From: an uncultured Lachnospiraceae bacterium
GTDB taxonomy: Bacteria > Bacillota_A > Clostridia > TANB77 > CAG-508
Direction: 5' to 3'
Length of the DNA: 5,298 bases
Assembly (NCBI GenBank): GCA_947165105.1
Contig: CAMUZC010000108.1
Coordinates: forward strand, 1-5,298
The position numbers were made by a program, and so were the translations under genes. The notes under the pieces were generated by a model. It searched no databases. It was given only the letters and a program-made list of their open reading frames with translations, and was not told where the DNA came from. How positions within the stretch are numbered: position 1 is the first letter of the stretch; each line of letters opens with the position of its first letter. Shown piece after piece: positions 1 through 5,298 of the stretch.

Positions 1-129
1 AATAAAATTAAATTAATTATTATATATTTTTATATTTAAAATAATTTTTGGAAAAAAAAATCTTTAATCAAAAATTAATTATTTTGCAATATAAAGAGAA
101 CTCAATAATAAAAATTAATAATTAAAAAT
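1..129 (+). promoter_or_regulatory. AT-rich 5' flank with a TATA-like element and short leader
   Basis: Only 10 of 129 bases are G or C. A TATAAAG lies at 90-96, about 34 bases before the ATG, but AT-rich DNA produces such words easily. The start context is A-rich with A at -3. A run of nine A lies at 52-60. The leader is probably short. No splice leader acceptor, Shine-Dalgarno or clear initiator consensus is seen. Confidence 0.35.
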
Positions 130-183
130 ATGAAAGCTAGATTTGTGTTTTTGATACTAAGCCTCATTTCGCTAGTTTCTTCA
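130..183 (+). other. Signal peptide (residues 1-18)
   Basis: Residues 1-4 carry Lys2 and Arg4, followed by a hydrophobic core (FVFLILSLISLV) and the small residues Ser17-Ser18 before Gln19, giving a plausible cleavage point VSS|Q. This directs the N-terminus into the secretory pathway and fixes the start codon choice and the topology, with the ectodomain outside. Confidence 0.9.
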
Positions 184-3100
184 CAACTTTCCAGCCAAAT
201 AATCCATACAAACTCTGAACTAGGAAAAGTTTGTGAGACCACCGATGGAAAAAATGTCATCATTTCCCAAAGAGGGGAAAATATCCTGATGTCCAAAATG
301 GATAAGAAAGGAAATTTTGATTACCATGAATCCAAATTTAAACATCCATATAGTATGAACGCCAAAATTGTAGATTCCAAAATTTCCACTGGAGAAGAAG
401 GATATACCCTTTATTACAAGGCCAATGGAAAGGAATATTTATCCCAGTTCAAGGATGAAGGGAAAGGATACGATAAAAATAAAATTGATACTTTTGATAC
501 TTATAATGTGATTACTTCTGCTTTGACTTTAAAAAATGGAAAGGTATTTTTAGCTGGTATTAGAGAACCCAGTGCAGACTTTGCTCAGACAACCCTTAAT
601 ATAAATATATATGATCCAGTGTCCAAGACTGTTCTATCAGGTGAATCCTTGAATGCCTTTAATAAATTTATTTCTTGTGCTGAACTTAAGGACAATGAAG
701 TTTATTGTGCCTATGTCCATGATGAAAAAGATTTAAGATCTCTATTAAGGGTCCAACATTTCAAAATTTCTGATGAAGGTACAATTACTCAAGATCCCCA
801 TTATTTAGTAAAATCCTTCTATACTACATTTAATTACATAAAGGTTATTAAAATAAGCCAAAATAGAATGGGAATCCTCTTCCAAACCGGAAACACAAAA
901 TACACCGACAGTATTCCTTATGGTAACACAGGAAAAGATTTATATTTCTATGATCTACAAGTAACTCCCTCTACATTCGAAGTTATTAGATATGATTACA
1001 TTTTCAACAATTGTCGATACAAGCAAAATGCTGAAGACTACACCATAGATTTAATCGCTACTACAGAAAATATAGTCTATGCCATTTGCGAAATTGACAA
1101 TGCAGGAAAAGATGCGGTTGCCTTCCAATTGATGAAAATTTATGGCCCTGACAAAAAATTCCTGCAAACAACTCTAAGTAACTGGGAAGAAAAAAATGTT
1201 AAAGCTGTGAAAAACCCATCCCTTGTGAAAATAGACAATTCTATTGGAATTGTTTATACAAGAGTCAATTCAACTGATGGCAAAGATGTAATGTTACTTC
1301 TGATGAATTATCCAAATTGCCAAGATGCTGCTGAGGATTTGAAAATATATTCTGAATGCAAAAATGAATTAAAGGTCAATTCATTAGCCTCCTACTTTAA
1401 AATCTTTTTGAGCAATCCCAATCCAGGTATGGCTTCCACTCCATTATATTACCGAATTGTTAGCGCCAATGATATGAAAATATATAATGGCAATACTGAA
1501 ATAGTACCTAATAAAGATTATCCCGCCTCGACAATCTCTTCATTAACATTGAAAGAATATGGCTCAGAGGAAACTTATATTGAATACGTTGTGACCAGAA
1601 AAGAATCAGATGAAGTCATCTTTGGAAAAACTTGTAAGATAAAGGTAGATTTCCCAGAATGCTTACCTCAATGTAAAGGCTGTGATGAAAATGGAAATGA
1701 TAAAGATAATCGTTGCTTTGATTGTCAACCTGGCTTTTATTCAGTGCCTACAAAAGATGATAAAACTGGATGTGCTAAAGACGGAAAATTACATAATTGT
1801 AATCGTTGCGATGTTGCCTGTACTAGTTGCTATGGACCTTTCAACCACGAAAAGCCAACTACTAACTGTATAGAAAATCAATGTAATAGAACACTTAATT
1901 ATTTCCCATATGATAAGGATGAAACTATTTGTATAAACGAACAAAATAAGACTTTTTGGGAAGAAAATTTAAAATGTGTTTTATTCTTAGATAAAACTAA
2001 AGGAGACAATAAAGAAGTTTGGAAATGGAGTTGCTGCTATGAAACTTGTGGAAGTTGCCATTTACCTGGAACAAAACAACAACATAATTGTGACACATGC
2101 AAAAGAGATGTGACCTATTTCTATCAGAATCAAACAGAAGAAAATGAACTTATTCCTGGAAATTGCAACCCTAGCTGTGAAGGAGATGGATGCTATAAAT
2201 GTGAAGTAGGTATTCACTTAAAAATGTGTGATTGTCTTCCTCATTGTGAAAAATGCCAAAATGCCGAAACTTGTGAAGTATGTCGTCCAGAATGGCTATT
2301 GCAACCTGCAAAGACTAGTTGTAATCAATCTTGTGAATATTGTTTATCTCCTATATGGGAAGACAAAGATAAGAAAAAAAATGGAAGATGTATCAATTGT
2401 AAAACATATTTCACTCCAGAACAATATACTTACAGAAACGAATGTTATGCAGAAGCAGACATACCTTCTTTTACTTATAGAGAATATCGTTCAGAAAATG
2501 ATTTCTATGACGTTAAGAAAAAATATCATGTTTACGATGAAAAATGTAACATGCTTACTGCTTGTAAAAAAGGTTGCCATACTTGTTTCAAAGAACAAAC
2601 AGATAAATGTACTGAATGCGAAGAAGATTATTACATGGATGATCCATTCAATAGAACTAATAGGAAATGGTTCCGTTGCTTCACCAAAAGACAATGCAGA
2701 GGAAACGATGAATATCCTCATGATTATACTGCAAGAATAGGAGGTGTGGACATCATTGAAAATGATAAAAAAGTATGCTTGAACTGTAAACAAAGAAATA
2801 ATACTTTTAGACAACCAGAAGATGATTACTGGTGTGGAGATAACATAACCGGGACATTTGTTGATATTCCTGATTGGAATAAATTAACCAAATGTTATTT
2901 CAGATGTAAATCTTGTGATGCTAGAGGACACCCATGTGCAATGGAATGCTTATCTTGTAGGGATTCTAAATATTATGATTTAATCAGATATAATAGAGAT
3001 CATGGTAACTGCTATAGAAAACAACATAAATGTGGTATATATCCTTACTATCATAATTATGATTTAGCCATTGACGAAGATGATTGCGGTGAGGATTGTG

Positions 3101-5193
3101 ACGTTTGTCTCTATAATTTCCAATGTCCTAAAGAACTTCCATTCTTCAAATTCGAAACTCATGAATGTGTGGAATTCTGTCCATTTACTGAAGTCTTTGG
3201 AGGACAATGCAATGCAAATACTAGTATTGCTGCAATTATTTTACTAAGAAATCCATTCGGATTAAGACACCCTTATGACTTCATTAATAACACTGTAACT
3301 TTGAACCAAATTTTCCAGAGTAGTTTATTCCAATATTTCGCTTCCTCATATGATATTGATATAACTACCATTCAAAATCAAATAAATAACTATATAGGAA
3401 CAGGGAAAGTTTATAATTTACCTCAAAGTCAAGTCATTATTGGAAATAATATTAGCATCGAATTATCCTCTGTTAGATTAGAATTAGAAAAATTAATAAA
3501 TATTAGCAAAGGAATTACTCCTAAAACTCCAACAATTCCAATTCCAGGAGAAAATGGCACAAAAGATAATTCAACTGAGGTTGAGACTTCAGCTATTAAT
3601 TTAACTGAATGCCAAAATATTTTAAAGAAAAAATATCAATTGCCAGAAGAAGAAGATTTATTAGTTATAAAATCTGATACTTTGGAGATATTAAATATGA
3701 CAGAATATTTCGGTATCGAAACGGATTATCAACTATTTTCTACATCTTTAGGTGCCTTTTTGCCTTTATCTTCCTGTAAAGACGCTGGGTCAATTGTCGA
3801 AGTATCAAATCCATTCACAGCCACTGAGCAATTAATAGCCCAATACCAAAGCAAGACTGCTTCAGTTTTATCAAATGGTTACGATGTCTTTGACGCAAAT
3901 AGTCCTTTCTATAATGATGTATGTACTCCTTATACAAACGAGCATGGAAATGATGTTTTATTAGATGCAAGAAGAAAAGATTATTATAATGAAAATATTA
4001 ATATTTGTGAAAAAGGTTGTGCCTTTATTGGATATAATACTAAATCAATGACTTATACATGCAGATGCAATACTAAAGCTGTTCCTGGAGAAGAAGCTGG
4101 AGAATACCAAGGAGAAATCATTGAAAGAAGTATGCCTAAGAATTTCAAGGATTTAATTAGCAGAAGATCTAATATTGCTGTATTTAAATGTGCCACAAAT
4201 GTATTTTCTGCCGAAGGACAAAAAAATAACTTCGGATCTTATATTTTATTAGCTAGTTTCGCTTCCTTCATTGGTGTTTTAGTTTTCCATTTCGTTAAGG
4301 AAAGAGATAGATCCATGGAAGAAGCATATAAAGAATTGGGACATATTGCTAATCCACCTAAAGGCGACAAAAAGGATGAGAAAAATGAAAAAAAAGTAAA
4401 GAAAGATAAAAAAAATAAGGGAAACGATGAAAAAGTGGATGGAAAAGCGGAAGGAAAAACTTCTAAAGTTCGTATGTCAAAGCTTCCCGCAGGCAATAAA
4501 GAAAAGGATGCTACATATTCAGGTGAAGATTATCTTTTCTTACCTTATAGTTTGGTTTATGCAAAAGATGCACTTAGTTATCTTATGACATTTTGGAATT
4601 TTCTTAAATTCAAGCAAATAATTATATTTACATTCTTTACAAGATCAAAAGGAATTCTCCGCTCTACTAAAGTAGCTCTTTTCATCTTATTTATTGCTCT
4701 CTACATGGCATTTACTGCTTTGTTCTTCAATGATAGTATTATGAGAGCTTTATATATTTACAAAGGAAATGCAAACGCTGCTGTTCATATTCCAAATATA
4801 ATATTATCTAGTATTTGCTCATTTATAGCTGGTCTCATTGTTAGATATGTATGTCTTAATGAAAGAGATATATCAAAAGTTCTTATGGAAAACCATCCTA
4901 AGGATAGGGAAGAGATGGCTAACAAAGTAAAAAAGAGTTCAAAAATAAAACTTTTAATTTTATACGCTGTTTCTGGAGTTCTTATTTTACTCTGTTGGTA
5001 TTATGTTTCTGCCTTTTGCGCTGTATTCAAGAATTCTCAAAAGAATTATTTGATTAATTTATTGATTTGCTTCTTGGTTTGCAATTTATGGCCATTTGTT
5101 ACTTGCTGGATTCCAACTATCATGAGAAGAAAAGCTTTAGATAATAATAATGAATGCTTATATAAAGCAAGCCAAATTGTGTCTATTTTCTAA
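130..5193 (+). CDS. Giant cysteine-rich multi-pass surface membrane protein (propeller-like N-terminus, furin/GF-like repeats, five TM helices)
   Basis: This is a single uninterrupted 1687-residue reading frame in AT-rich DNA, far too long to arise by chance. The first ATG is chosen because it is followed at once by a classic signal peptide; the next Met is at residue 54 and would remove it. Order of parts: signal peptide 1-18, about seven beta-propeller-like units 24-400, probable beta-sandwich 401-509, Cys-rich region 511-1027, linker 1028-1157, juxtamembrane domain 1158-1369, TM1 1370-1389, cytoplasmic Lys-rich segment 1411-1446, four further TM helices 1515-1662 and a cytoplasmic tail. 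Many N-x-S/T sequons lie in the predicted ectodomain (for example N586, N667, N732, N841, N905, N1053). Gln is CAA/CAG and Trp is TGG, consistent with the standard code. The predicted place is the plasma membrane with about 1370 residues outside. Receptor, adhesin or channel-like roles are inference; no catalytic motif is visible. I do not know an established name for it. Confidence 0.95.
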   Translation: MKARFVFLILSLISLVSSQLSSQIIHTNSELGKVCETTDGKNVIISQRGENILMSKMDKKGNFDYHESKFKHPYSMNAKIVDSKISTGEEGYTLYYKANGKEYLSQFKDEGKGYDKNKIDTFDTYNVITSALTLKNGKVFLAGIREPSADFAQTTLNINIYDPVSKTVLSGESLNAFNKFISCAELKDNEVYCAYVHDEKDLRSLLRVQHFKISDEGTITQDPHYLVKSFYTTFNYIKVIKISQNRMGILFQTGNTKYTDSIPYGNTGKDLYFYDLQVTPSTFEVIRYDYIFNNCRYKQNAEDYTIDLIATTENIVYAICEIDNAGKDAVAFQLMKIYGPDKKFLQTTLSNWEEKNVKAVKNPSLVKIDNSIGIVYTRVNSTDGKDVMLLLMNYPNCQDAAEDLKIYSECKNELKVNSLASYFKIFLSNPNPGMASTPLYYRIVSANDMKIYNGNTEIVPNKDYPASTISSLTLKEYGSEETYIEYVVTRKESDEVIFGKTCKIKVDFPECLPQCKGCDENGNDKDNRCFDCQPGFYSVPTKDDKTGCAKDGKLHNCNRCDVACTSCYGPFNHEKPTTNCIENQCNRTLNYFPYDKDETICINEQNKTFWEENLKCVLFLDKTKGDNKEVWKWSCCYETCGSCHLPGTKQQHNCDTCKRDVTYFYQNQTEENELIPGNCNPSCEGDGCYKCEVGIHLKMCDCLPHCEKCQNAETCEVCRPEWLLQPAKTSCNQSCEYCLSPIWEDKDKKKNGRCINCKTYFTPEQYTYRNECYAEADIPSFTYREYRSENDFYDVKKKYHVYDEKCNMLTACKKGCHTCFKEQTDKCTECEEDYYMDDPFNRTNRKWFRCFTKRQCRGNDEYPHDYTARIGGVDIIENDKKVCLNCKQRNNTFRQPEDDYWCGDNITGTFVDIPDWNKLTKCYFRCKSCDARGHPCAMECLSCRDSKYYDLIRYNRDHGNCYRKQHKCGIYPYYHNYDLAIDEDDCGEDCDVCLYNFQCPKELPFFKFETHECVEFCPFTEVFGGQCNANTSIAAIILLRNPFGLRHPYDFINNTVTLNQIFQSSLFQYFASSYDIDITTIQNQINNYIGTGKVYNLPQSQVIIGNNISIELSSVRLELEKLINISKGITPKTPTIPIPGENGTKDNSTEVETSAINLTECQNILKKKYQLPEEEDLLVIKSDTLEILNMTEYFGIETDYQLFSTSLGAFLPLSSCKDAGSIVEVSNPFTATEQLIAQYQSKTASVLSNGYDVFDANSPFYNDVCTPYTNEHGNDVLLDARRKDYYNENINICEKGCAFIGYNTKSMTYTCRCNTKAVPGEEAGEYQGEIIERSMPKNFKDLISRRSNIAVFKCATNVFSAEGQKNNFGSYILLASFASFIGVLVFHFVKERDRSMEEAYKELGHIANPPKGDKKDEKNEKKVKKDKKNKGNDEKVDGKAEGKTSKVRMSKLPAGNKEKDATYSGEDYLFLPYSLVYAKDALSYLMTFWNFLKFKQIIIFTFFTRSKGILRSTKVALFILFIALYMAFTALFFNDSIMRALYIYKGNANAAVHIPNIILSSICSFIAGLIVRYVCLNERDISKVLMENHPKDREEMANKVKKSSKIKLLILYAVSGVLILLCWYYVSAFCAVFKNSQKNYLINLLICFLVCNLWPFVTCWIPTIMRRKALDNNNECLYKASQIVSIF
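199..1329 (+). other. Beta-rich N-terminal domain, probable seven-bladed beta-propeller (residues ~24-400)
   Basis: A similar strand-turn-strand pattern recurs: alternating hydrophobics, a polar turn with Gly, Asp or Asn, then a second hydrophobic strand. Units are centred near residues 32-49 (VCETTDGKNVIISQ), 78-100, 130-145 (ALTLKNGKVFLAGI), 181-198 (CAELKDNEVYCAYV), 237-254 (VIKISQNRMGILFQ), 307-324 (LIATTENIVYAICE) and 363-380 (SLVKIDNSIGIVYT). Spacing is about 46-70 residues, as expected for propeller blades. The repeats are weak at sequence level and no WD or Kelch signature is present, so the fold is inferred. Propellers of this kind usually bind ligands or partner proteins. Confidence 0.55.
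1330..1656 (+). other. Probable beta-sandwich module before the Cys-rich region (residues ~401-509)
   Basis: This stretch has alternating hydrophobic and polar residues with short turns (for example YFKIFLSNPNPG, YYRIVSANDMKIYNG and EYVVTRKESDEVIFG) and ends in CKIKVDFPEC, running straight into the first CxxxCxxC triad. Its length of about 110 residues and its pattern suit an Ig-like or other beta-sandwich spacer. No specific family is recognised. Confidence 0.35.
1660..3210 (+). other. Cysteine-rich furin/growth-factor-receptor-like repeat region (residues 511-1027)
   Basis: I count 62 Cys in 517 residues (12%). The unit is a CxxxCxxC triad, usually followed by one or more CxxC pairs. Triads lie at residues 511-518, 560-567, 636-643, 702-709, 731-738, 812-819, 922-929, 936-943 and 986-993. 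CxxC pairs include 529/532, 654/657, 688/691, 715/718, 754/757, 827/830 and 883/886. Some modules carry the typical C-x-x-GFY/DYY aromatic tail (QPGFY 533-537, EEDYY 831-835). The pattern fits furin-like or growth-factor-receptor Cys-rich repeats as in many protist surface proteins (Giardia VSPs share the general style, not clear homology). Expected to form an extended, disulfide-bonded extracellular stalk. Module spacing is irregular, so divergence rather than recent tandem duplication is likely. Confidence 0.85.
3211..3600 (+). other. Low-Cys glycosylatable linker (residues 1028-1157)
   Basis: There is no Cys here, in sharp contrast to the preceding region. It has Asn- and Ile-rich segments with amphipathic character (LNQIFQSSLFQYF, SSVRLELEKLINI) followed by a Pro/Thr/Asn spacer (TPKTPTIPIPGENGTKDNST), with several N-x-S/T sequons. 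It probably acts as a hinge or glycosylated spacer between the Cys-rich stalk and the membrane-proximal domain. No family is recognised. Confidence 0.5.
3601..4236 (+). other. Membrane-proximal ectodomain with C-x3-C...C-x-C cluster (residues 1158-1369)
   Basis: Three parts are visible. The first (1158-1216) runs from C1161 through KKKYQLPEEEDLLVIKSD to C1216. The second holds YDVFDANSPFYNDVCTPYT (Cys1265), then NDVLLDARRKDYYNEN, the pair C1293/C1297 and TYTCRCN with C1311/C1313. The third (1338-1369) is NFKDLISRRSNIAVFKCATN, with C1354, followed by NNFGSY, which enters TM1. From memory, this order of blocks recurs just before the first TM helix in a large group of unnamed protist membrane proteins; no search could be run. 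The Cys pattern also loosely recalls a GPS motif, but the His-Leu/Thr cleavage residues are not seen. Confidence 0.6.
4237..4296 (+). other. Transmembrane helix 1 (residues 1370-1389)
   Basis: About 20 uncharged, mostly hydrophobic residues (SYILLASFASFIGVLVFHFV) are followed by KERDR. The positive charge after the helix and the cleaved signal peptide before the ectodomain both place the downstream segment in the cytoplasm. Confidence 0.9.
4360..4467 (+). other. Lys-rich low-complexity cytoplasmic segment (residues 1411-1446)
   Basis: Fifteen Lys occur in 36 residues, mixed with Asp, Glu, Asn and Gly, so the segment is probably disordered. It lies between TM1 and the C-terminal membrane module, on the predicted cytoplasmic side, where it could contact acidic lipids or the cytoskeleton (inference). 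The coding strand is an almost pure purine tract with two runs of eight A (4388-4395 and 4408-4415). The antisense reading of this tract is open only because of that composition. Confidence 0.85.
4552..5190 (+). other. C-terminal four-helix membrane module (residues 1475-1687)
   Basis: An amphipathic lead-in (FWNFLKFKQIIIFTFF, 1488-1503) precedes four predicted helices: 1515-1533, 1554-1575, 1608-1629 and 1641-1662. With TM1 this makes five, leaving the tail in the cytoplasm. Notable stretches are TALFFNDSIM just after the first of these helices, YIYKGN in the following short outer loop, CLNERDISK entering the basic inner loop, WYYVSAFCAVFKNSQ at the end of the fourth helix, and the extreme end ECLYKASQIVSIF. 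From memory these match a conserved C-terminal module of big protist surface proteins whose function is not established. A TRP or polycystin-type pore cannot be shown from four helices without a clear selectivity filter. Confidence 0.75.
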
Positions 5194-5298
5194 AAATTGA
5201 ATTTATTATGACTCTTTAATCGATATTATTATTTGATTTTTATTATTTTTAAATTTGTTTATTGTTAAAAATAAATAATATTTTAAATAAGTAAAAAT
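5194..5298 (+). terminator. AT-rich 3' flank with AATAAA polyadenylation-type signal
   Basis: Only 10 of 105 bases are G or C. AATAAA is at 5270-5275, 77 bases after the stop, with T-rich stretches before it (5238-5250). It could serve as the poly(A) signal, but such a hexamer is expected by chance in this composition. No further gene is visible before the window ends. Confidence 0.35.

Noticed and set aside
1..60. Telomere repeats at the window ends
   Set aside because: No C4A4, C4A2 or similar tandem repeat occurs at either end; only irregular A/T runs are present.
102..110. TCAATAATA as a Trichomonas-type initiator element
   Set aside because: The trichomonad Inr is TCA followed by a pyrimidine and then A/T; here A follows TCA, so the match fails.
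102..296. Antisense 64-codon frame over the gene start
   Set aside because: It covers the start and signal peptide of the real gene and ends in low-complexity AT flank translation.
1682..1873. Forward open frame of 63 codons inside the large gene
   Set aside because: Short out-of-frame shadow with no independent support.
2228..2740. Forward open frame of 170 codons inside the large gene, in another frame
   Set aside because: It overlaps the Cys-rich coding region entirely, has no signal or domain, and its make-up is the frame-shifted image of AT-rich Cys codons.
2491..2814. Antisense 107-codon frame
   Set aside because: It lies fully opposite the Cys-rich coding region and shows no credible protein features.
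4239..4496. Antisense Phe/Ser-rich frame opposite the Lys-rich segment
   Set aside because: It is simply the complement of AAA/GAA-rich codons (TTT/TTC), a composition artefact.
130..5193. Bacterial or phage surface protein
   Set aside because: There is no ribosome binding site, no gene cluster and no sortase or autotransporter signal; a multi-pass protein with a furin-like Cys-rich ectodomain is typical of protists.
5191..5194. TAAA overlapping the stop codon as a trichomonad poly(A) signal
   Set aside because: It matches the reported tetranucleotide, but TAAA is so frequent in this flank that it carries almost no weight.

Overview
The window holds one very large, intron-free eukaryotic gene that fills almost all of the DNA (130-5193, + strand, 1687 codons plus TAA). 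Its flanks are 129 and 105 bases long and extremely AT-rich, with about 8% and 10% G+C by direct count. No second gene, RNA gene, mobile element, CRISPR array or tandem DNA repeat is visible.

Organism: a unicellular eukaryote is by far the best fit. The gene encodes a secreted or membrane protein of more than 1600 residues with a signal peptide, a giant cysteine-rich ectodomain and several membrane helices. There is no Shine-Dalgarno sequence. The ATG sits in an A-rich leader and the 3' flank carries an AATAAA. TGG encodes Trp, CAA/CAG encode Gln, and no in-frame TAA, TAG or TGA occurs, so nothing contradicts the standard code. This fits a parabasalid (Trichomonas-like) genome or a standard-code ciliate such as a litostome or Stentor, and I cannot decide between them. 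One gene with tiny AT-only flanks would suit a gene-sized ciliate macronuclear chromosome with its telomeres trimmed off, but no telomeric repeat is present.

Layout of the protein: signal peptide (1-18); a beta-rich region with about seven similar units that I infer to be a seven-bladed beta-propeller (about 24-400); a probable beta-sandwich (about 401-509); a cysteine-rich region with 62 Cys in 517 residues, built on nine CxxxCxxC triads (511-1027); a low-Cys, N-glycosylatable linker (1028-1157); a juxtamembrane ectodomain with a CxxxC...CxC cluster (1158-1369); TM1 (1370-1389); a cytoplasmic part with a Lys-rich stretch (1411-1446); and four more predicted membrane helices (about 1515-1533, 1554-1575, 1608-1629, 1641-1662) ending in a short cytoplasmic tail.

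The juxtamembrane-to-C-terminal part resembles, from memory only, a block layout shared by many unnamed large protist membrane proteins, often annotated just as hypothetical or EGF/growth-factor-receptor-like. The whole looks like a cell-surface receptor, adhesin or channel-like molecule. Its ligand and biochemical activity cannot be read from the sequence.
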